Assembly (NCBI RefSeq): GCF_045207785.1
Contig: NZ_CP108777.1
Location: 496,001-560,000, forward strand
Origin: Embleya sp045207785
GTDB lineage: Bacteria; Actinomycetota; Actinomycetes; Streptomycetales; Streptomycetaceae
Direction: 5' to 3'
DNA length: 64,000 nt
Of this stretch, positions 17,293 through 24,758 are shown one piece after another. Position numbers and translations under genes: made by a program. Numbering within the stretch: position 1 is the stretch's first letter; every line of letters begins with the position of its first letter. The notes beneath the pieces are model-generated. The model was not told the origin of the DNA. It did not search any database and worked only from the letters and a program-made list of their open reading frames with translations.

Positions 17293-18996
17293 ATGAACGC
17301 AAAAGCATCGACGCGCACGGTCGGCAAGAACACTGAGCCCGCCGACATATCCGTTCCGGACAACAAGGCCGTGCGCCGCGCCGACGCGGTCGACGAGAGA
17401 TTGGGGATCTACCGGCTCGGTGGAAAGTACATCCGGAAGGTTTTTCCGGACCACTGGTCCTTCATGCTCGGCGAGATCGCGCTCTACAGCTTCGTCACGC
17501 TGCTGCTGACCGGTGTCTTCCTGACCTTCTTCTTTCAGCCGAGCATGCAGGAGGTCGTCTACGACGGCTCGTACGTGCCGCTGCAGGGTGTTCACATGTC
17601 GGCGGCGTACGCCTCGACACTGGAGATCAGCTTCGATGTCCGCGGTGGTCTGATGATCCGTCAGATCCATCACTGGGCGGCGCTGATCTTCATCGCGGCA
17701 TTGTTCGTGCACATGTTCCGGCACTTCTTCACCGGTTCGTTCCGCAAGCCGCGCGAGGTCAACTGGCTGTTCGGATTCCTCCTGCTGGTGCTGGCGATGC
17801 TCAACGGCTTCGCCGGCTACTCCCTCCCGGACGACCTGCTCTCGGGGACCGGTCTGCGCGTCGCCGACGGTGTCGTCCTGGGGATCCCCGTGGTCGGCAC
17901 CTACCTCCAATTCTTCCTCTTCGGAGGGGAGTTCCCCGGCGACGACGCCATTCCGCGCCTGTTCACCCTGCATGTGCTGCTGGTGCCCGCGATCATGGTG
18001 GCCCTGGTGACGGTCCACCTCATCCTCGTCTTCTACCACAAGCACACACAGTTCCCCGGCCCCGGGCGCACCGAGGACAACGTCGTCGGCCAGCCGTTCA
18101 TGCCGGTCTACGTGGCCAAGGCGGGCGGCTTCTTCTTCATCGTCTTCGGTGTCACCGCGCTGCTCGGCGGCCTCGCCCAGATCAATCCGATCTGGGCGTA
18201 CGGGCCGTACAACCCCGGACAGATCACGGCGGGATCCCAACCGGACTGGTACATCGGCTTCCTGGAGGGAGCCCTGCGCATCATGCCGAACTGGGAATGG
18301 ACCGCCTGGGGCCACACCATCAGCTTCAACGTGCTGCTCCCGTCCGTGATCGTCCCCGGCATCCTGTTCACCGCGCTCGGCGCGTACCCGTGGATCGAGG
18401 CGTGGGTCACCGGCGACAAGCGCGAACACCATCTCCTGGACAGGCCGCGCAACATGCCGGTCCGCACCGGACTCGGGGTCGCCTGGATCGTGGCCTACGG
18501 TGTGCTGTGGGTGTGCGGCAGCAACGACATCATCGCCACACACTTCCATCTGTCGATCAACACGATCACGTGGGTGGGACGGTTCGCCTTCTTCATCGCG
18601 CCGGTGATCGCCTACAAGGTCACCGTGCGCTGGTGCAAGGGGCTGCAACTCCGCGACCGCGACAAGGTCGTGCACGGCCGAGAGACCGGAGTGATCAAGA
18701 GGCTCCCGAACGGCGGATTCGTCGAACTCCACGAACCTCTGGATCCGGCGGCACGCCACATCCTCACCGCGCACGAGCAGTACGAGCCCTTGGAACTCGA
18801 ACCGCCCGTGGACGACAACGGGGTGATCCGCATGGCCAAACCCTCGCAGCGGCTGCGGGTCCGCTTGTCCCGCTGGTACTTCGCGGACCAGGTCCGCAAC
18901 CCGTCGGCCGCGCGGGTCGCGCGGGACCCGGCAGCAGTCCCGGCCGCCCCGAATCACCACGGCGAGATCTCCATCGAGCACCGGCCGGACACGTGA
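17293..18996 (+). CDS. qcrB: Cytochrome bc complex cytochrome b subunit (lone QcrB paralogue)
   Basis: 567 residues, very similar in layout to actinobacterial QcrB. Heme-binding histidines lie in MIRQIHHWAAL and FVHMFRHFF (helix B) and FTLHVLLVPAIMVALVTVHL (helix D). The Qo-site motif is PDWYIGFLEGALRIMP (PDWY in place of PEWY). The long C-terminal extension HGRETGVIKRLPNGGFVELHE is typical of actinobacteria. Normally qcrB lies in ctaE-qcrCAB. Here no qcrA or qcrC is present, and the gene sits between a drug exporter and a hemerythrin-like gene. It is probably an extra copy, possibly an inhibitor-tolerant one. Confidence 0.92.
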   Translation: MNAKASTRTVGKNTEPADISVPDNKAVRRADAVDERLGIYRLGGKYIRKVFPDHWSFMLGEIALYSFVTLLLTGVFLTFFFQPSMQEVVYDGSYVPLQGVHMSAAYASTLEISFDVRGGLMIRQIHHWAALIFIAALFVHMFRHFFTGSFRKPREVNWLFGFLLLVLAMLNGFAGYSLPDDLLSGTGLRVADGVVLGIPVVGTYLQFFLFGGEFPGDDAIPRLFTLHVLLVPAIMVALVTVHLILVFYHKHTQFPGPGRTEDNVVGQPFMPVYVAKAGGFFFIVFGVTALLGGLAQINPIWAYGPYNPGQITAGSQPDWYIGFLEGALRIMPNWEWTAWGHTISFNVLLPSVIVPGILFTALGAYPWIEAWVTGDKREHHLLDRPRNMPVRTGLGVAWIVAYGVLWVCGSNDIIATHFHLSINTITWVGRFAFFIAPVIAYKVTVRWCKGLQLRDRDKVVHGRETGVIKRLPNGGFVELHEPLDPAARHILTAHEQYEPLELEPPVDDNGVIRMAKPSQRLRVRLSRWYFADQVRNPSAARVARDPAAVPAAPNHHGEISIEHRPDT

Positions 18997-19019
18997 ACGC
19001 CCACCCGGGAGGACCCGAC

Positions 19020-19688
19020 ATGCGCTCGACCGCGCCCAGCCGTCCCCGCGACAACCGGGCGGCCCGTGATCCACGGATCGATCTCCTGTTGGTCCACGCC
19101 GTCCACGACGCACTGCGCAGAGACCTGCGCCGACTCGTTGCCTGGTCGCGAACCTGTTTTCCGGTGACCACGCCGGCCTGGGTCGACTTCCACCGCCGCC
19201 TCACCACCCACCTCGACGCCGACACCGCCGTGCTGTCGCCCGTCCTGCGCGGCAAGGACCTACCCGGCCCCGACCACGCGCGCACGGCGGCCGAGATGGA
19301 GCGCAAGCGCCGCCGTCTCACCCTGCTCGCGGAGACCGTCGACGACTGCCTGTCCGGCCGCGGGCCCGCGAGCCGCACGGCCGAGTACACGGCTTGCCTG
19401 GACGCCGCCCTGACCGAATACCTCGACTACCAGCGGTCGGTCGTCCTGCCACTCCTCGCGACCCGCATCACCGCCCGCGAATGGGCAGACTTCGACACCG
19501 CCCAGCGCCACCCCCTCGGACTCACAAGCGGGGTGGCGCTGTGCGCCTGGCTCGTCGACGGCGCCCCGCCCGATCGGAAGCAGTCGATCCGCAGGCTGTT
19601 CCCGCCCGCCGTCCGGCTCGCCCACCGATGGTTCGGAGCCCGCCACGCACACCGGATCCGCTGGAACGACCCGGCGCCGACATCGTGA
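19020..19688 (+). CDS. Hemerythrin-domain-like protein
   Basis: 222 residues from ATG 19020 with a good ribosome site (GGGAGGACCCGAC). A GTG at 18993 overlapping the qcrB stop is an alternative start. The helical pattern LLVHAVHDALRRDLRRL ... VDFHRRLTTHLDADTAVLSPVL resembles actinobacterial hemerythrin/HHE proteins, but several of the usual HHxxED iron ligands are replaced (HLDADT). It may be a non-canonical or iron-free member. It follows qcrB by 23 bp, so it is probably part of the same transcript. Confidence 0.65.
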   Translation: MRSTAPSRPRDNRAARDPRIDLLLVHAVHDALRRDLRRLVAWSRTCFPVTTPAWVDFHRRLTTHLDADTAVLSPVLRGKDLPGPDHARTAAEMERKRRRLTLLAETVDDCLSGRGPASRTAEYTACLDAALTEYLDYQRSVVLPLLATRITAREWADFDTAQRHPLGLTSGVALCAWLVDGAPPDRKQSIRRLFPPAVRLAHRWFGARHAHRIRWNDPAPTS

Positions 19689-19800
19689 ACCTGCGCCTGG
19701 GCGGCCCGGACGCCCCCGCAGAGCGACCCGCTGGAGTCGGCCGTCGACACGCTGTCGGCCCAACACGGCACGCTGTTCGTGATCGCGGCCGACAAACGAC
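19685..19800 (+). pseudogene. Subtilase (S8 peptidase) fragment
   Basis: One frame reads VNLRLGGPDAP. After a frameshift the next reads SDPLESAVDTLSAQHGTLF then VIAA. Together they match the stretch of secreted subtilases around the oxyanion-hole Asn (NMSLGG...DPLExAVxxLSxxxGxLFVIAAGN). The sequence diverges exactly where GN should follow. Fragment of about 38 codons with no active-site residues; clearly non-functional. Confidence 0.6.
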
Positions 19801-19808
19801 ATACCGAC

Positions 19809-20040
19809 TCATTCACTCGCTGCCCCCGTCAGGGAAATATTCCAGAAGTCGGCGTAGCGACCGCCGTGGCACAGCAGTTCGTCGTGGCTGCCCTCCTCCA
19901 CGATCCGGCCGCCGTCCAGAAAGACGACGCGATCGGCGCGTCGGACGGTCCGCATCCGATGCGCCACCATCACCACCGTCCGGCCCGCCGTCAGGCGCTC
20001 GATGCCCTCGTGGACGGCTGCCTCGTTCACCGGGTCCAGT
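19809..20040 (-). pseudogene. ABC transporter ATPase C-terminal fragment
   Basis: The minus strand reads LDPVNEAAVHEGIERLTAGR, then TVVMVAHRMRTVRRADRVVF and LDGGRIVEEGSHDELL, ending in a TGA at 19809. This is the D-loop, H-loop (AHR) and C-terminus of an exporter-type (MsbA/CydC-like) ABC ATPase. Walker A and B are missing. The homology starts abruptly at about 20040, next to a TetR gene on the other strand. It lies head to tail with the subtilase fragment, marking a deletion scar. Confidence 0.7.
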
Positions 20041-20102
20041 ACGGCGGGACGGCTGGAGGGCGGGAGCGGGAGGGAGGGAGCGCGGGGCGGCATGATGGGG
20101 CG

Positions 20103-20786
20103 ATGCCCCCACCGCCCGCACCGCCCGCATCGCCCGCGTCCCACGGCCGTACCGGCCGGCCGCCCCTGACCTCCCGCGCGCAGATCCTCACCGCGGCCCG
20201 CCGGCTCATCGACCGCGACGGCTGGGAGAAGCTCACCATCCGCCGCCTCGCCGCCGAGACCGGCATCGGGGCCACCACCCTCTACCACCACATCCGCGGC
20301 AAGGACGACCTGCTCATCCTCCTGCTCAACCACTACATCGCCGAGATCGAACACCCCCCACTGCCCACCGACCCACAAGAACGCATCATCACCGCCGCCA
20401 CCGCCATGCACGACGCCCTCGCCGCCTGGCCATGGGCCGCGGAAATCCTCTCGACCGACGGATTCGTCGGCCTCCTCGACGAATCCGCGCTATGGACCGT
20501 CGAAACCATCCTCGCCGCGGCCCACGACCACGGATGCACACCCGAACAAACCGTCCACGTCTTCCGCACCATCTGGTACTACACCGTCGGCGAAATCCTC
20601 GTCCGCGCCCACACCGCCCACCACCACACCCACAACGAACCACCCACCCACCGCAAAACCTTCGACGCCACCCGCGTACCCCACCTCGCCGCCCTCGCCC
20701 ACCAATGGCCCACACTCGCCGCCCAAAACACCTACCCCCAAGGACTCCGCACCCTCGTCAACGGACTCCTCATCCAAACCAACTGA
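20103..20786 (+). CDS. TetR-family transcriptional regulator
   Basis: 227 residues. Helix-turn-helix at about 25-70 (LAAETGIGATTLYHHIRGKDDL), preceded by a Pro-rich leader (MPPPPAPPASPASHGRTGRPPL). The C-terminal half is extremely C-rich on the coding strand, with CAC, ACC and CCC dominating and poly-His/Thr runs. This differs from its neighbours and suggests separate origin. Its natural target was perhaps the lost ABC exporter whose debris lies just upstream. The start could also be an ATG-like site slightly upstream; 20103 gives a standard N-terminus. Confidence 0.88.
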   Translation: MPPPPAPPASPASHGRTGRPPLTSRAQILTAARRLIDRDGWEKLTIRRLAAETGIGATTLYHHIRGKDDLLILLLNHYIAEIEHPPLPTDPQERIITAATAMHDALAAWPWAAEILSTDGFVGLLDESALWTVETILAAAHDHGCTPEQTVHVFRTIWYYTVGEILVRAHTAHHHTHNEPPTHRKTFDATRVPHLAALAHQWPTLAAQNTYPQGLRTLVNGLLIQTN

Positions 20787-21004
20787 GCACCAACGCCGGG
20801 CCGAAGGGGAACGGCCCTGCGATGACGACGAGGCGCACAAGTTCATGCAGACCCAGAGGGCATGCGACCGATCCGGGCCCGTCGGCATCCGTGCGCCGAA
20901 CTGAGGCGTTTCCCTGAAGTGGCGGCGATTTCGCCTCCGTACGATGCCGTGGGTAGGCGCGCCGCGTGGAAGATTTCGGCCGCCGTATGCGCGACGGGGG
21001 TTCG

Positions 21005-21517
21005 ATGGGTCGCAACAAGGGCAACCGCTCACAGGTGGCCGACGAGGTTCTGTGGCAGGCCCGGCTGGGCTGGGACATGCTGATCGCGCTCGTCCCGGTG
21101 ACGTTGGGGGTGATCCCGGCGTTCGTCGAGGTCGGGTGGGTGCGCTACACCATCATCGGCTCGATCCTCGCCATGGTTCTCATGCTCGTCTTCTATCTGC
21201 TGCAGAAGCTGGTCATCGGGCCGCAAGGACTGGCGTTGCGAGGTCTGTTCGGCACCCGTCGGGTGGCCTGGGCCGACATCGCGGCCATCGAGACCCGCCC
21301 GCGTTTCGCCGATATTTGCTACATCACCCTGCGCTGCACGATGCGGGACGGCTCGCGCCGGCGCCACACCATCTGCTATCTGACCTACGAGGCCGTCCCG
21401 GAACTGCTGCGCGACCTGCGGGCCCACGCCACGCCGAACGGCATCCCGGTCTCGGTGACGGGCAAGGACGTGGACGTGCGCACGGCCGGGGAACCCGCCG
21501 CCGACACCGGTACGTGA
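21005..21517 (+). CDS. Membrane protein with bacterial PH domain (bPH_6-like)
   Basis: About 170 residues from ATG 21005 (in-frame ATG at 20987 and GTG at 20966 are alternatives). Two adjacent TM segments (LIALVPVTLGVIPAFV and IIGSILAMVLMLVFYLL) precede a PH-like domain, VIGPQGLALRGLFGTRRVAWADIAAIE. This is the hallmark of the family that includes mycobacterial low-molecular-weight antigen 6. The domain faces the cytoplasm. Function unknown; probably monocistronic. Confidence 0.8.
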   Translation: MGRNKGNRSQVADEVLWQARLGWDMLIALVPVTLGVIPAFVEVGWVRYTIIGSILAMVLMLVFYLLQKLVIGPQGLALRGLFGTRRVAWADIAAIETRPRFADICYITLRCTMRDGSRRRHTICYLTYEAVPELLRDLRAHATPNGIPVSVTGKDVDVRTAGEPAADTGT

Positions 21518-21652
21518 TGCCCCCGACGCGATCGCGATCGGATGCGGATACGGAGACGGATGCCCATGACCTACGGCGACCGGTTCATTTGAGCCGCGGG
21601 GGTGCCGGGAATCTCGGGTGAGCCCGCGCCGCGCGGCGTCGGGCCGGGATCG

Positions 21653-22507
21653 TCAGCGGCCGGAGTGGTCCGCGAGCCAATCCATCGCGGCCGGGCCGGA
21701 GTGGAGGATGGAGATGTGCCCGTCGTCCGGACTCAGCCGCAGTTCCGCCGCGGCGCAGCGGCTCGCGAGCCACCGGCTGTGCGACCCGGGCACGATCCGG
21801 TCCCGGCCGCCGTGCAGGAACAGGACCGGTGCGGTGACCCGCCCGGGGTCGAATCCCCACGGGGCGACGTAGGCCAGGTCATCGTCGATCAGCCCACCCG
21901 GGCCGGCCTCCACCGCGGGACCGACGACGTCGTTGAACCAGGACCACTCGCCGGCGAGTGCGGCGTGATCGGCCGGGGTGAACATTTCCGGGTCGTACTC
22001 GGCACCCGCCTCGTAGGCCTCCTTCGCCCGACGTCCCGCGGCGGCGGCACGCAGGGATGCCGCGCCGGAGTCGGTCATGCCCGCGAACCAGTCGAGTCCT
22101 TCGACCCCGAACGGAGCCGGCCCCGCCACGCTGACCACACCCAGGACGCGTTCCGGCAACAGCGCGCCGCATGCCAAGGCGTGCGGACCGCCACCGGAAT
22201 GGCCCATGACCGCGAACCGATCGATGCCCAGCGCATCGGCGATACCGGAGACGTCGGCGGCCGCCGATGCCACGTTGCGGCCCGGACGAGGGGTTGACCC
22301 GCCGTATCCGGGACGGTCATACGAGACCCAGCGAATGCCGAGCCGGGCCGCCGCCGGGAAGAGGGGCTGGGGAGGCGCGCCAATATTCGGAGTGCCGTGG
22401 TGCCAGAAGACGGCGAGGCGACCGTCGGAGTGATCCGCGCCGGTGTCGTAGACATGCAGACGGCGACCGTCGCTCAGCTCCAGATCACTCTCGATCACAC
22501 CGGTCAC
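21653..22507 (-). CDS. Alpha/beta hydrolase
   Basis: 284 residues from GTG 22507, which has AGGTGCAAGGG upstream; the frame is open farther. Oxyanion motif FWHHGTPNIG, nucleophile elbow MGHSGGGPHALAC, catalytic Asp probably in HGGRDRIVP and His in DDGHISIL. A cytoplasmic serine hydrolase of the proline iminopeptidase/haloperoxidase-like group. Substrate unknown. Confidence 0.88.
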   Translation of the reverse strand: MTGVIESDLELSDGRRLHVYDTGADHSDGRLAVFWHHGTPNIGAPPQPLFPAAARLGIRWVSYDRPGYGGSTPRPGRNVASAAADVSGIADALGIDRFAVMGHSGGGPHALACGALLPERVLGVVSVAGPAPFGVEGLDWFAGMTDSGAASLRAAAAGRRAKEAYEAGAEYDPEMFTPADHAALAGEWSWFNDVVGPAVEAGPGGLIDDDLAYVAPWGFDPGRVTAPVLFLHGGRDRIVPGSHSRWLASRCAAAELRLSPDDGHISILHSGPAAMDWLADHSGR

Positions 22508-22672
22508 CCCTTGCACCTCAACATCTCCACTCACTCGGACTCGGTGACACGAACCTACTGGCCGCCGCCGACCTCGGTGAGCACGATCAAGCTTCCGTGG
22601 GAGGTCGAACGCGTAGGACCGCACGGCGTTCGGCGGGCGCTCCACCACCGTCAGGTGCGCGAGGGACGAGGG

Positions 22673-22684
22673 GAACATATGTTC
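22673..22684. promoter_or_regulatory. LexA-like (SOS box) palindrome
   Basis: GAACATATGTTC is a perfect 12-bp palindrome followed by GA, giving GAAC-N4-GTTCGA. This matches the actinobacterial LexA/SOS consensus TCGAAC-N4-GTTCGA except for the two outer left bases. A -10-like TATCAT lies at 22695-22700, so a repressor bound here would cover the promoter of the gene starting at 22708. Confidence 0.65.
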
Positions 22685-22707
22685 GATCAGCGGCTATCAT
22701 GATCCTT

Positions 22708-23160
22708 ATGGATGAGTCGGTGGATCTCGACGCGCTGGAGGCTCGGTTCTCCGGCGGCCGCCCGAGCCTGGCGGAACGCGTCGAGGCCACCCGCGCCCGG
22801 GCTGCCCGAGAGGCCGCTCCCGCCGGGATCGACGGGGGCGCCGCCGGCGAGGACGCCGCCCCCGAGCCACGGGAGTCCCCGCCCCTCCCGGGGGTGGTGG
22901 GACCGCCGCCGCCCGACGAACCGGGACCCTGGATCTGGGTCCGCCAGCCGCTCGAACGCGGCCTGCTCGTGTGTCGCGCGGTGCAGTGGGAGCGCGCGGT
23001 CTCGGGTGAGTGGGGACTGCGCGTCGACGTTCCCCTGTGGAGCGGGTACGCCGTCCCTGGGGGGATGGAGTGGGACTGGTCCCAGGCGTTCCAGATCGCC
23101 CCGGCGCACGCTCTGATCGAGGTCCCTGGCCAGGACTACCGCCGCGTGCCGCGCCCGTAG
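22708..23160 (+). CDS. Hypothetical protein, probably LexA-controlled
   Basis: 150 residues from ATG 22708 (another ATG at 22699). N-terminal helical segment MDESVDLDALEARFSGGRPS, Ala/Pro-rich linker, then a compact Trp-rich C-terminal domain (GPWIWVRQPLERGLLVC ... EWDWSQAFQIAP). No family was recognised. The -10-like TATCAT ends 7 nt before the ATG, predicting a leaderless transcript. The upstream LexA-like box suggests DNA-damage induction. The neighbour on the other strand is a DEDD exonuclease. Confidence 0.7.
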   Translation: MDESVDLDALEARFSGGRPSLAERVEATRARAAREAAPAGIDGGAAGEDAAPEPRESPPLPGVVGPPPPDEPGPWIWVRQPLERGLLVCRAVQWERAVSGEWGLRVDVPLWSGYAVPGGMEWDWSQAFQIAPAHALIEVPGQDYRRVPRP

Positions 23161-23208
23161 GTCGGGCTCGTATGCCTTCGCCATGTCCGCCGAGACGGCG
23201 GCGAGCGC

Positions 23209-23802
23209 TCACCGGCGGGAGGGGCCCGAGGACTTGCCTCGTGTGCCCGGCCAGTCTCCTCGGTCGGCGAGGTGGAGCACCAGCGCGGCGATGTTCCACG
23301 CGTCGTCGTCGCCTCGGTGGTGTCGGCCTTCCAGCGGCAGTTCGGCGATGTCCAGGGCGCGGGCCATGCCGACCGGTCTGGGTAGGGTGAAGGCGGTGGC
23401 GAACACGGCCTTCGCGTTGATGTGGCGGCGGCCGAACGGGTAGTCGGTGGAGGTGGCCTCGCACTGGCGCAGGAACTGTTTGCGGTCGTACTCTCCCCAG
23501 CTCGCCCATCCGCGCTTGCCGGCCGCGTGTTCAGTAGCCAACGTGCTGCATGCCTGCGTGAAGCTGATGCCGGCGTCCACCTCTCCCTGGGTCAGACCGG
23601 TCAGTTCGGAACAGAACGCGCTGACCGTCGAGTGCTCCGGGCGCACGACGATGCGGTGCCGACCTATGCGCACGCGGGAGACGATGTCGACCACCGTCAG
23701 GCCGATCTCGATGATCTCGCCGAACTGACCCGGTGGTGGCCCGACTTCCCAACAGGTGGCCTCGACGTCGACGACGTTCAGCAGTCGAGCCCCATCACCC
23801 AT
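23209..23802 (-). CDS. 3'-5' exonuclease, DEDDh type
   Basis: 197 residues. ExoI motif VDVEATCW (Asp and Glu), ExoII region with Asp in WGEYDRKQF and ExoIII region HHRGDDDAWNIA (His and Asp) fit the DEDDh RNase T/DnaQ superfamily, close to KapD/ERI1-like exonucleases. It removes nucleotides from 3' ends of RNA or DNA with two metal ions. It converges on the putative SOS-regulated gene. Confidence 0.9.
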   Translation of the reverse strand: MGDGARLLNVVDVEATCWEVGPPPGQFGEIIEIGLTVVDIVSRVRIGRHRIVVRPEHSTVSAFCSELTGLTQGEVDAGISFTQACSTLATEHAAGKRGWASWGEYDRKQFLRQCEATSTDYPFGRRHINAKAVFATAFTLPRPVGMARALDIAELPLEGRHHRGDDDAWNIAALVLHLADRGDWPGTRGKSSGPSRR

Positions 23803-24045
23803 GCGGCGAGGCTATTGGGGGCTGCCAACCATCGGCATCCTGTTTTCGAGCATGGCGCCCATCCGTCGACCCGGGTATCGCGTCGCCCCCGACACCGCGA
23901 GACACCCGCTCAGCCCCCGAGTTCCCGAGTCCCCGAGTCCCCGCAACGCCGTCCTCGCGCGAACCCGCCGCCCTGCCCTGCCCCCTCGCCACCCCGCGCC
24001 CGCCGCGCGGCAGCCGCTCGGCCGGAACTCGAAGGAGCCCCACGC

Positions 24046-24600
24046 ATGTCCATCAGGATCGTCTACGAGACGCACTCCACCACGACCGACAACGAGGCCG
24101 GTATCGCCACCGGGTGGCGTCCGGGCGTGCTCTCGCCGGCCGGCCGTAGGCAGGCCCGGCAGCTCGGGGAACGGCGCCGCGACGATGGCATCGCGGCCGT
24201 CTTCACCTCCGACCTGCATCGCGCGGTGGAAACCGCACGGCTGGCCTTCGAGGGCTCGGCGCTGCCGATCCACCACGACCCTCGTCTGCGTGAATGCAAC
24301 TACGGGGATCTGAACGGTTGCCCGCAGGCGACCCTTGCACCGGTGCGGGCCCGGCACGTCGACGAACCGTTCCCCAACGGCCAGAGCTACCGCGACGTTC
24401 TCGTGGCCACGGAGGACTTCCTGCGTGGCCTGGCCGCCGGATGGGACGGCACCCGCGTCCTGGTGATCGCACACTCCGCCAACCGCTGGGCTCTGGAGAG
24501 CCTGCTGGCCGGAGCCCGATTGGAAGCGGTCGTCGTCGCCGCTTCCCACTGGCGGCCCGGCTGGGAGTACACGCTCCCGACGCACCCCGGGAGGTCTTGA
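24046..24600 (+). CDS. Histidine phosphatase superfamily protein (variant RHG motif)
   Basis: 184 residues, ATG 24046 after GAAGGAG. The fold is recognisable from GWRPGVLSPAGRRQARQLGER, FTSDLHRAVETA, LRECNYGDLNG and VIAHSANRWALE (second catalytic His). The usual N-terminal RHG is replaced by ETH (VYETHSTTTDNEAG): the phospho-accepting His is kept but the Arg is not. This variant may have altered substrate use. A short tandem CCCGAGTC repeat lies at about 23909-23938 upstream. Confidence 0.85.
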   Translation: MSIRIVYETHSTTTDNEAGIATGWRPGVLSPAGRRQARQLGERRRDDGIAAVFTSDLHRAVETARLAFEGSALPIHHDPRLRECNYGDLNGCPQATLAPVRARHVDEPFPNGQSYRDVLVATEDFLRGLAAGWDGTRVLVIAHSANRWALESLLAGARLEAVVVAASHWRPGWEYTLPTHPGRS

Positions 24601-24758
24601 TCGCCGGCCCGATGGCCGCTCGTCCGAGTGCAGTGCGGGGAAGCCCGAATGCTCCCCGCCTTCGTCCCCGGACGGCGTGGCCGCATATGGTCATCGACCG
24701 AAGCCCGAGAATGCGACAGGGCATCGCGCGGTTCGCACGGTCACGGCGCGGGAGCGAG

